Shown: positions 10,208 to 18,331 of the stretch, piece after piece
Numbering within the stretch: position 1 is the stretch's first letter
How the letters are laid out: the number at the start of each line of letters is the position of its first letter
DNA from: an uncultured Clostridia bacterium
GTDB taxonomy: Bacteria; Bacillota; Clostridia; TANB77; CAG-508
DNA: 36,276 bases
Direction of reading: 5' to 3'
Assembly (NCBI GenBank): GCA_947626295.1
Contig: CANQRS010000005.1
Span: 1-36,276 of the forward strand
Notes under the pieces: generated by a model
Told to the model about the DNA's origin: nothing
Seen by the model: the letters and a program-made list of their open reading frames with translations, nothing else
Databases searched by the model: none
Position numbers and translations under genes: made by a program

Positions 10208-11437
10208 TTAGGCTATTTCTTTTATTTTTATATCTCTAATATGTTCTATCTTTTCCCATTTTGTATCCTTTTTAAACAAACACTTGAAATTTATTAATAG
10301 CCAAGAACCTATAAATAGTGGATAATACTTTAGCCATTTACGCATTGGCTTTATTGGTTTGTTTTCTAAATACATTGTAAATACTGCTGATAGTATTGGT
10401 ATTAAAAATGTTGGTATAATATATCTAATTACATTGATTAGTAATTCTACTCCAGTCATTGCATTTGCTAAATATATTACAAAGTTTGATAATAGCAATA
10501 CTAATGTTATTATAAACATTGGTATACTTCCTAATATATATAATAATCCATCAACATTCATTGCAGTTTTATTTTTCTTTACAGCTAATGCTAAATCCTT
10601 CGTATATATGCTCATACATTGTATATGACCTACTGTCCATCTACTTCTTTGAGACCAAGATGCTTTAAAGTTTACTGGCTGTTCATCATATACGATTGCA
10701 TCAGTTGCCCAGCCTAATCTTTTTCCTTGTATAATTCTTTTTAATGAAAATTCTATATCTTCTGTTAATGTTACTGTATCCCATCCTGTATTTTTTACTA
10801 AGTCAAATTTTACCATAAATCCTGTTCCATTTAATAATGGTGATAATCCTATATTATATCTTGCTAAATGGTAAAATCTGTGCATTGTCCAATAAAATAG
10901 TGCATATCCTGCTGTTACCCAACTATCTGTAGGATTTTTTATATCTCTATATCCTTGAACAACTTCTTCTCCTTGGCATAATTTTTTGTTCATATTTTTT
11001 GTGAAGTTTTTGTCTACTATATTATCTGCATCAAATACGAAAAACGCATCATAGTCTGCATTTTCTTTTATCTTTTGTTTTAAGAACCAATCAAGTGCAT
11101 ATCCCTTTGTTTTGTGTTCTTCATCAAATCTTTCATATACTATCGCACCGTGCTCTCTTGCAATTTGTGCTGTATTATCTGTACAATTATCTGCTATTAC
11201 ATATATATCCAATAAATTCTTATCATAATCTTGATTATTCAAACTTTCTATTAAATTCGCTATTACTTTTTCTTCATCGTGAGCTGGTAATATTGCCATA
11301 AATTTATGATTTTTTGTTACTTTTAATGGTTTATCTTTAAATTTTATCAATGAGCATAAACTTATTGATATTTGATATATCCAAAATATACCTAAAATAT
11401 ACACTAAAGCCTCTCTTAATATATATATATACTCCAT
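10208..11437 (-). CDS. Membrane-anchored family 2 glycosyltransferase
   Basis: MAILPAHDEEKVIANLIESLNNQDY, ADNCTDNTAQIAREHGA, VFDADNIVD, LTEDIEFSLKRI, QRSRWTVGH; N- and C-terminal TM helices. Confidence 0.9.
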   Translation of the reverse strand: MEYIYILREALVYILGIFWIYQISISLCSLIKFKDKPLKVTKNHKFMAILPAHDEEKVIANLIESLNNQDYDKNLLDIYVIADNCTDNTAQIAREHGAIVYERFDEEHKTKGYALDWFLKQKIKENADYDAFFVFDADNIVDKNFTKNMNKKLCQGEEVVQGYRDIKNPTDSWVTAGYALFYWTMHRFYHLARYNIGLSPLLNGTGFMVKFDLVKNTGWDTVTLTEDIEFSLKRIIQGKRLGWATDAIVYDEQPVNFKASWSQRSRWTVGHIQCMSIYTKDLALAVKKNKTAMNVDGLLYILGSIPMFIITLVLLLSNFVIYLANAMTGVELLINVIRYIIPTFLIPILSAVFTMYLENKPIKPMRKWLKYYPLFIGSWLLINFKCLFKKDTKWEKIEHIRDIKIKEIA

Positions 11438-11514
11438 ATTTATTACCTCTCTTTATATATTTATATTTCGCTCTTTTTCTATTATACTATGTTTCGTAAA
11501 ATTTTGCAACTTTT

Positions 11515-11561
11515 TTCAAAAAATTTCCTGTAAATATCGCTATTATTCACAGGAATTTTTA
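11515..11561 (-). terminator. Intrinsic terminator of the DUF1540-like gene
   Basis: TTCCTGT...ACAGGAA stem followed on the minus strand by AAATTTTTTG. Confidence 0.65.
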
Positions 11562-11562
11562 T

Positions 11563-11727
11563 TTAATTTTCACATTTATAACTTGAACACATAGATTCAT
11601 CAGGATTTTTCGCATATACACCTTCAACTGGTGTAACTATTATTGATTTTAATTTACATTCCTGTCTTTGTTCATTATTATGCTTACAACTTGTAACTGT
11701 ACAATTTATTTTTTGTTCGTTTTCCAT
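11563..11727 (-). CDS. Small Cys-containing protein, DUF1540-like (54 aa; absent from ORF track)
   Basis: Own translation: MENEQKINCTVTSCKHNNEQRQECKLKSIIVTPVEGVYAKNPDESMCSSYKCEN*; RBS AGAAAGGAATG; terminator downstream. Confidence 0.75.
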   Translation of the reverse strand: MENEQKINCTVTSCKHNNEQRQECKLKSIIVTPVEGVYAKNPDESMCSSYKCEN

Positions 11728-11787
11728 TAATACCACATTCCTTTCTAAAATCTCTAATATTAATATGGCATTATTTTTATTTAATAT

Positions 11788-12502
11788 TCACTTATATTCT
11801 TTTTCCAATTTTTCATTCAAATATATTTTGCTAATTAATTTAAGTTCTTTCAAGCTATCATTTTTTAGTTCAAAAGAAAACAATTTTTTAGGAGGTGCTA
11901 AAGTTATATATTTTAATGCTAAATATGTACTCTCGCTTATTTGTATTGCTCCCTTGTCCAATTTATAACATTCTTTACAAATACAGCCATTATTCTTCAC
12001 ACTAAAATATTCTAAATCTTCTTTTTTTCCACAAATTGTACACACATCAATTCTAGGCTTAAATCCTAAAAAGCATAATAATTTTATTTTAAATACACTA
12101 GTTATAAATTCTAAATCCTTATCTGTCTCACTTATCATATATAGTGTATTTAAGTATAATTGTAAAATTTTATATGAATTTTCATTTTCATTTGTTGTAT
12201 CAAATATTATTTTTGTTATGTATGTTGCATACTGTAATTTATCCAAATCTATTCTTATATTATAAAACATTTCTATTGTATCAGATGAATTTATTGTATA
12301 ATGCTCTTGACCTTTATACATTACATATTCCCCAAAGCACAACAATTGTGTGCCTGCTAAAAGAGAGCTTTTTGGACGTCTTGCCCCCTTTGCTACACAC
12401 GATATTTTCCCGTACTCCGGGAGTCAACATTGTAAGCATCTTGTCAAAATCTCCCATATTATTTTCCGCAATTATTATTCCCTTCATTTTTACGATACTC
12501 AT
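11788..12502 (-). CDS. recO: DNA repair protein RecO, split by a +1 frameshift between 12410 and 12421
   Basis: MSIVKMKGIIIAENNMGDFDKMLTMLTP then, in the other frame, EYGKISCVAKGARRPKSSLLAGTQLLCFGEYVMYKG...; zinc site CTICGKK...CICKEC. Neighbour of era as in many Bacillota. Confidence 0.85.
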
Positions 12503-12617
12503 TTGCTTCCACCTTTTGATTACTCTTATTTTCAAAATTTTCTATTTGTTTTAATTCCAAAAATGTGTTGATACTTCCTGTATTTTTAAAAATATTCCAA
12601 GCAATTTGTTTTATCAT
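12459..12617 (-). CDS. yqzL: YqzL-like small protein (52 aa; absent from ORF track), overlaps recO start
   Basis: Own translation: MIKQIAWNIFKNTGSINTFLELKQIENFENKSNQKVEANEYRKNEGNNNCGK*; W..F..TG.I.T.L..K.IE pattern and era-yqzL-recO position. Confidence 0.65.
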   Translation of the reverse strand: MIKQIAWNIFKNTGSINTFLELKQIENFENKSNQKVEANEYRKNEGNNNCGK

Positions 12618-12662
12618 AAGCCACTTCTCCTTCTTTTGTTATTGTGCGCCATTTTCTTTAAA

Positions 12663-13553
12663 CTATTCAAAAAATTTTTCATCATTTTGCCAATCCTTTT
12701 TTACTTTTACCCAAGTCTTTAGATTAACTTTTGTTTCAAAATTTTCCTCCATATCTCTTCTTGCTAAACTTCCTATTTTCTTTAGCATTTGACCATTTTT
12801 CCCTATTATAATTCCTTTATGTGATTCTCGTATACAGTATATAATTGCCTCTATTTGATACATTCTTTTTCCTTCTTTGTTTTTTGTTGTTTTTAACTTT
12901 TCAACTTTTACAAAAATTCCGTGTGGCACTTCATCTTTTAATAATAATAATGCTTTTTCCCTTATTGTTTCTTCTGCTAATTGTCTTACTGTCTGGTCTG
13001 TATATTCCTCTATATCATAATATGCTGGACCTACATTTAGGTTTTTCTCTATTTCATTTAAAACTACTTCCTTATACTTTGCCTTCAATGCTGTTATTGG
13101 TATAATTGCTTCAAAATTATACTCATCTTTATATAAATCTATTAATTTTGCTAATTCTTCTTTACTTACTAAATCTATTTTATTTATTATCAATATTGTT
13201 TTTTTGTTTGATTCTTTAATTTTTTCTATTACCTTTTTGTCTCCTCTTCCAATCTCCTTACTGTCTGCTTCTATTAAAAATAAAATAACATCCGCATCTT
13301 GAATTGCTCCCCAAGATAATTCTATCATATTTTCATTTAACTTCGTTTTTGGTTTGTGTATCCCTGGAGTATCTATAAAAACTATTTGAGAATTTTGTCT
13401 ATTTACTATCCCCCTTATTTGAGTTCTAGTTGTTTGTACTTTATTTGCTATTGCTGCAATTTTTTCTCCTACTAATAAATTTATAAGTGTAGATTTCCCC
13501 ACATTTGTTCTTCCTATTATTGATACAAATCCTGACTTAAATTCTTTTTCCAC
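12663..13553 (-). CDS. era: GTPase Era
   Basis: GRTNVGKSTLIN, DTPGIHKPK, NKIDLV, KH domain REKALLLLKDEVPHGIFVKVE...IGKNGQMLKKIGSLARRDME. Confidence 0.96.
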   Translation of the reverse strand: MEKEFKSGFVSIIGRTNVGKSTLINLLVGEKIAAIANKVQTTRTQIRGIVNRQNSQIVFIDTPGIHKPKTKLNENMIELSWGAIQDADVILFLIEADSKEIGRGDKKVIEKIKESNKKTILIINKIDLVSKEELAKLIDLYKDEYNFEAIIPITALKAKYKEVVLNEIEKNLNVGPAYYDIEEYTDQTVRQLAEETIREKALLLLKDEVPHGIFVKVEKLKTTKNKEGKRMYQIEAIIYCIRESHKGIIIGKNGQMLKKIGSLARRDMEENFETKVNLKTWVKVKKDWQNDEKFFE

Positions 13554-13574
13554 TTTTATTTATACTCCTTTCGC

Positions 13575-14312
13575 CTAATGAACAATTCTCATCACATCAT
13601 TATAGGTTACAAATAAAGAAATTGCAATTAAAATAGAAAAACCTATTAATTGAATTTGTATTTCTGTTTCTTGTTTTAAAGGTTTTCTTCTAATTGCTTC
13701 TATTAATAATACTACTATTTTTCCTCCATCTAATGCTGGTATTGGTAATAAATTAGTTATACCTAATGATACTGATACCAATGCTATTATATATACATAA
13801 TTTGCTATTCCTACTGTCTGTGTTACAATTTCTGATATCCCTACAGGACCAGTCAAGTCATTAACTCCAACTGAACCTGTAAACAACATCTGCAAACTTT
13901 GTACTAAACTCAAAGAAAATGCTCCTGTTGCTTGAAATGCAAGTGCAATATTTTTATATATAATTGCAATAAGCATAAAATATGTTACTAATCCAAATAC
14001 TATATTTACAATAGCTCCTGCTGCAACTATTGCTATTCTCTTTGGAATGCTTGCTTTATTAAATGATTTTTCATCTTCTGAGTCCTCATCTTCACTTTCC
14101 ATACTAACAAAACCGCCTAATGGAATTAATCTAATTGAATATAAAGTTTCCTTTCGTTGCTTTTTCCAAATTATTGGTCCAAATCCTATTGAAAACTGAT
14201 TTACATTCACTTTAGAAAGTTTTGCTACTATAAAATGTCCTCCTTCGTGTATAAATATTAAAAAACCTAATAAAAATATTATTTTTAAAGCATTTATAAA
14301 AATAGTTATCAA
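13575..14312 (-). CDS. rseP: Site-2 protease (M50) RseP/RasP-like, apparently without PDZ domain
   Basis: HEGGH near N-terminus (FLIFIHEGGHFIVAKL), LIPLGGFVSM, LTGPVGISEIV, NLLPIPALDGGKIVVLLIEAIRRKPL; only 245 aa. Confidence 0.88.
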   Translation of the reverse strand: MITIFINALKIIFLLGFLIFIHEGGHFIVAKLSKVNVNQFSIGFGPIIWKKQRKETLYSIRLIPLGGFVSMESEDEDSEDEKSFNKASIPKRIAIVAAGAIVNIVFGLVTYFMLIAIIYKNIALAFQATGAFSLSLVQSLQMLFTGSVGVNDLTGPVGISEIVTQTVGIANYVYIIALVSVSLGITNLLPIPALDGGKIVVLLIEAIRRKPLKQETEIQIQLIGFSILIAISLFVTYNDVMRIVH

Positions 14313-14324
14313 AATTTCCTCCTA

Positions 14325-15137
14325 TTATAATAAATTAGCTATCCAATACACAAAAGGTGCTATAAATATTAAACTATCAATTCTATCTAGCATTCCTCCG
14401 TGTCCAGGAAGTAAATGTCCATAATCTTTTGTATCTGCAAATCTTTTTATACTAGATGCTGTAAAATCTCCAATTTGGCTAATTACACTAAGAACTACTG
14501 ATATTATTGCAATATAAATATATGAAACTAAATCTAATGAACTTGCATAACACTCATTTACAATATATACATAGATTAAGCTAAATACTACTGCTCCTAA
14601 TATTCCTCCAATACAGCCTTCTATAGTTTTTTTAGGACTTACCTCACTAAAATGATGTTTTCCCAATTTTTTTCCTGCCAAATATGCAAAAATATCTGTA
14701 CACCACGCTATTACTAATGTATATCCAAATATTATTTTTCCATAAGGTAACCCTCGAATTAAACTTAAAAACATTATAAAAATAGTTATATAAAATATTC
14801 CTAAAAATGTATATGCAACATCTTTAAATGTTGTTTTCATATTTGTTACTATTACTTTTGAAAATAAAAGCAGGAGTATTACTGGGATACTATAAAGAAT
14901 TACTGTAGCTACCATATCCACTGATAATACTGAAGCTAACGCTATTATTAATGTACTCAAATATCCTATAATTTTTATAGGATGTGCTACTTTTTCTATT
15001 ACAATAAAATATTCTGTTATACATATAATAGCAATCACCATCATCAGTATATCAAATACATATATATTTCCAAAAACTAGTATTAAAATAACAAGTGGCA
15101 ATCCTATTACAGATGTTAATATTCTTTTAAAATCCAT
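14325..15137 (-). CDS. cdsA: Phosphatidate cytidylyltransferase
   Basis: WCTDIFAYLAGKKLGKHHFSEVSPKKTIEGCIGG...SQIGDFTASSIKRFADTKDYGHLLPGHGGMLDRIDSLIF signature. Confidence 0.95.
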   Translation of the reverse strand: MDFKRILTSVIGLPLVILILVFGNIYVFDILMMVIAIICITEYFIVIEKVAHPIKIIGYLSTLIIALASVLSVDMVATVILYSIPVILLLLFSKVIVTNMKTTFKDVAYTFLGIFYITIFIMFLSLIRGLPYGKIIFGYTLVIAWCTDIFAYLAGKKLGKHHFSEVSPKKTIEGCIGGILGAVVFSLIYVYIVNECYASSLDLVSYIYIAIISVVLSVISQIGDFTASSIKRFADTKDYGHLLPGHGGMLDRIDSLIFIAPFVYWIANLL

Positions 15138-15178
15138 TTTTTATTACATTCCTTTCGTTAGTATATAAAATTTGAAAT

Positions 15179-15892
15179 TTAATTTGCTCCAAATTTTCTT
15201 GTTCTTTTTTGATATTCAATTATCGCATTATCCAAATCTTCTTCACTAAAATCAGGCCAATTTTTCTCTATAAATAGAAATTCAGAATATACAATTTGCC
15301 AAGGTAAAAAATTACTTGTCCTTATCTCTCCACTTGTTCTTATTAATAAATCTGGGTCTGGCATATCTTTTGTATATAAATTTTCCGATATTGTTTCTTC
15401 ATTTATATCTTCTATAGTATATTCCCCATTCTTTACTTTTTGGGCTATTTTCTTTACAGCATTTAATATTTCTAATCTACCACCATAATTTAATGCTATA
15501 TTAAATGTTACACCTGTATTGTTTTTAGTTCTATCAATGCAATTCTGTATCCCCTTTTGCATTTTAGGTTCAAATACATCTAAATCACCTAAAAATTGCA
15601 CTTTTATATTCTCTGAATCTGCTATTTTAGAATATTTATCTATATAGCCCTGAAGTAACAACATTAATGCCTTTACCTCTTCTTCTGCTCTTTTCCAATT
15701 TTCGGTCGAAAAAGCATAAACTGTTAAATATTCTATTCCTATTTTATTTGCATACCTTACTATTTTTTCTAAAGTTTCTGCTCCTTGTCTATGCCCTAAT
15801 GCTACTGGCAACCCTTTAGACCTTGCCCATCTTCTATTTCCATCCATTATTATAGCGATATGTCTTGGTAATTCCTCTTTATTAAATCTCAT
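15179..15892 (-). CDS. uppS: Isoprenyl (undecaprenyl diphosphate) transferase
   Basis: PRHIAIIMDGNRRWARSKGLPVALGHRQGAE, YAFSTENWKR, PDPDLLIRTSGEIRTSNFLPWQIVYSEF. Confidence 0.95.
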   Translation of the reverse strand: MRFNKEELPRHIAIIMDGNRRWARSKGLPVALGHRQGAETLEKIVRYANKIGIEYLTVYAFSTENWKRAEEEVKALMLLLQGYIDKYSKIADSENIKVQFLGDLDVFEPKMQKGIQNCIDRTKNNTGVTFNIALNYGGRLEILNAVKKIAQKVKNGEYTIEDINEETISENLYTKDMPDPDLLIRTSGEIRTSNFLPWQIVYSEFLFIEKNWPDFSEEDLDNAIIEYQKRTRKFGAN

Positions 15893-15906
15893 ACGCTATC
15901 CTTCCT

Positions 15907-16797
15907 TTATTTGTTTCTTTCTTTTATATAAATTGCAAGCTGCTTTAAAAATTCTCCTTTTTCACCATAATCTTCTACTATATCTATAGCTTCTTTAATT
16001 ATTTTATCAAGTATTTTTTTTGCTTCATCCAATCCATATTTTGTAACATAAGTACATTTATTTTTCTTCCTATCATTTCCAACAGGCTTTCCTGTTATCA
16101 ACTGATTTCCTTCTTCTGACAAAATATCATCTTTTATTTGAAATGCCAATCCTATTTTTTCTGCATATTGTGTTAATTTTTCTAAATTTTGTTCATCAGC
16201 TTTTCCCAATATTGCTCCCATTCTAACACATAATTTTAACAATGCACCTGTTTTATTTTTATGCATATACTCTAAATAGTCAGATGATATTGGTTTTCCT
16301 TCAAACTCTGTATCTACATATTCTCCTGCTATCATTCTATCCACAGCTATAGTAAATTCATTAAAAACTCTCATTTTTAATTGTAATTCTTCTTTATCTG
16401 TAGTATTTTTCAAATCTTCACTTATAATTATATACGCATTATTTAGTAATGCATCACCTGCAAGTATAGCAGTAGATTCATTAAACATCTTATGATTTGT
16501 TAATTTACCGTGCCTCAAATCATCATTATCTATTGCAGGTAAATCATCGTGAATTAATGAAAAATTATGCACCATTTCTATTGCCACACAATATGGCTTA
16601 CAAATTTTATCATCATCATTAAACAACTTATATATTGCTAAAATTAAGATTGGTCTTAATCTTTTACCTCCAGATATTAAGCTATATTCCATTGATTCAT
16701 TCAATTTTCTTTCTGGGCAGATTTCTTTTCTTATATATTTTTTCAATTCATCTTCTATTAAATTTTGGTATTTTTTTAGTTCATTTTTAAATTCCAT
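15907..16797 (-). CDS. ispA: Short-chain polyprenyl (farnesyl) diphosphate synthase
   Basis: GGKRLRPIL, MVHNFSLIHDDLPAIDNDDLRHGK (first Asp-rich motif), FQIKDDILSEEG (second). Confidence 0.93.
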   Translation of the reverse strand: MEFKNELKKYQNLIEDELKKYIRKEICPERKLNESMEYSLISGGKRLRPILILAIYKLFNDDDKICKPYCVAIEMVHNFSLIHDDLPAIDNDDLRHGKLTNHKMFNESTAILAGDALLNNAYIIISEDLKNTTDKEELQLKMRVFNEFTIAVDRMIAGEYVDTEFEGKPISSDYLEYMHKNKTGALLKLCVRMGAILGKADEQNLEKLTQYAEKIGLAFQIKDDILSEEGNQLITGKPVGNDRKKNKCTYVTKYGLDEAKKILDKIIKEAIDIVEDYGEKGEFLKQLAIYIKERNK

Positions 16798-16818
16798 ACA
16801 AAAAACGTCCCCTCAATA

Positions 16819-17367
16819 TTATATTGACATTATTTCTATTTCTTTTGTCTCTACTATTTTGTCTATTTCCTCTATATTTTTATCAGTTATTTTTTGTATT
16901 TCATTTTCCGCATTTTTTAATTCATCTTCTGTTATGTTTCCATCTTTTTGCATTGTTTTTGCTTTATCCATTCCATCTCTTCTTGCATTCCTTACAGAAA
17001 CCTTTGCTTCTTCTGAATATTTTTTTATTTCCTTTACTAATTCTTTTCTTCTTTCTTGTGTTAATTCTGGAAATACTAATCTAATAACTTTTCCATCATT
17101 ATTTGGATTTATACCTATTTCAGAAGCAATTATTGCTTTTTCTATATTTTTTAATATACTTATATCCCAAGGTTGTATTACAATCATTCTAGCTTCTGGA
17201 ACTGACACACCTGCAACTTGATTTATTGGTGTTGGAGTTCCATAATAATCAATTTTAACCTTATTTAATATTGCTGGATTTGCTCTACCAGCTCTTACCT
17301 CTGATAATCTCTCTACTAAATTATCTATTACTTTTTGCATTTTTTCCTTCATCTCTGAATAATCCAT
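16819..17367 (-). CDS. frr: Ribosome recycling factor
   Basis: SEVRAGRANPAILNKVKIDYYGTPTPINQVAGVSVPEARMIVIQPWD; LTQERRKELVKEIKKYSEEAKVSVRNARRD. Confidence 0.97.
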   Translation of the reverse strand: MDYSEMKEKMQKVIDNLVERLSEVRAGRANPAILNKVKIDYYGTPTPINQVAGVSVPEARMIVIQPWDISILKNIEKAIIASEIGINPNNDGKVIRLVFPELTQERRKELVKEIKKYSEEAKVSVRNARRDGMDKAKTMQKDGNITEDELKNAENEIQKITDKNIEEIDKIVETKEIEIMSI

Positions 17368-17398
17368 AAAAATCTGCCTCCTTAATTTTTATTTTCTA

Positions 17399-18109
17399 CT
17401 ATCTTACTATCGTTCCTACTTTTTCGCCTTTTACTGCTTTTACTATATTATCTGGATTTGCTATTCCAAATACTACTAAAGGTATATTATTATCTTTGCA
17501 TAATGCAGTAGCTGTTGAATCCATTACTTTTAAATCTTTTTGTAAAACTTCTGTATATGTAATTTCGTCATATTTTATTGCATCTTTATCAACTTTTGGG
17601 TCTGCAGAATATACACCATCTATTGCTTTACCTAAAAGGATAGCATCAGCTTCTATTTCTGCTGCTCTTAATGCTGCTCCTGTATCTGTTGTAAAGAATG
17701 GATTTCCTGTACCACACGCAAATATTACAACTCTCCCTCTTGTCAAATGCTTTATTGCCTTTCTCTTTATAAATGGTTCTGCAATTTCTCTCATTTCAAT
17801 TGCTGTTTGTACTCTTGTATATAACCCTCTTGCTTCTATTGCATCTTGTAAAGCCAAAGCATTCATAGCTGTTGCTAACATTCCCATATAATCTGCTGTA
17901 GTTTTTTCCATTTGTTCACCATTTCTTCTGCCTCTCCAAAAATTTCCTCCTCCTACAACGATTGCTACTTCTACTCCTAAATTTACTACTTCTCTTATTT
18001 TATCACATATTTGTCCTACTACTTTTATATTTATTCCTGTTTTATCTTCGCCTGCCAATGCTTCCCCACTTAATTTTAAAAGCACTCTTTTATATTTAGC
18101 TTCTGACAT
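17399..18109 (-). CDS. pyrH: UMP kinase
   Basis: [75 protein letters not shown]. Confidence 0.97.
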   Translation of the reverse strand: MSEAKYKRVLLKLSGEALAGEDKTGINIKVVGQICDKIREVVNLGVEVAIVVGGGNFWRGRRNGEQMEKTTADYMGMLATAMNALALQDAIEARGLYTRVQTAIEMREIAEPFIKRKAIKHLTRGRVVIFACGTGNPFFTTDTGAALRAAEIEADAILLGKAIDGVYSADPKVDKDAIKYDEITYTEVLQKDLKVMDSTATALCKDNNIPLVVFGIANPDNIVKAVKGEKVGTIVR

Positions 18110-18150
18110 TTCTTTTCCTCCTTAATTTCTCCTTTTTTTACTCCAAAGGC

Positions 18151-18179
18151 ATTTTATCATAGTTTATTTAAAATCTCAA
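18151..18179 (-). promoter_or_regulatory. Predicted sigma-A promoter for the pyrH operon
   Basis: Minus strand TTGAGA-17 nt-TAAAAT about 45 nt upstream of the pyrH start. Confidence 0.65.
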
Positions 18180-18205
18180 GCCCAATTTAAAAATTTATTA
18201 CTAAA

Positions 18206-18322
18206 TTAAAAGCATTTGCCACACTCTTTACATCTTGAACATTTTTTCTTTCTCTTAGCATTTAAAATTTTAACTACTATCTTTCCCAAAACAATTAACA
18301 AAAAAATATCTATAAAACTCAT
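18206..18322 (-). CDS. 38-aa TM + Cys-rich mini-protein (absent from ORF track)
   Basis: Own translation MSFIDIFLLIVLGKIVVKILNAKRKKKCSRCKECGKCF*; AGGAG 6 nt before ATG; CxxCxxCxxC tail after a single TM helix. Confidence 0.6.
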   Translation of the reverse strand: MSFIDIFLLIVLGKIVVKILNAKRKKKCSRCKECGKCF

Positions 18323-18331
18323 ATCCATCTC

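Noticed and set aside
12144-12554. 136-aa plus-strand ORF over recO
   Set aside because: Antisense to recO, hydrophobic low-information sequence; recO homology explains the region.
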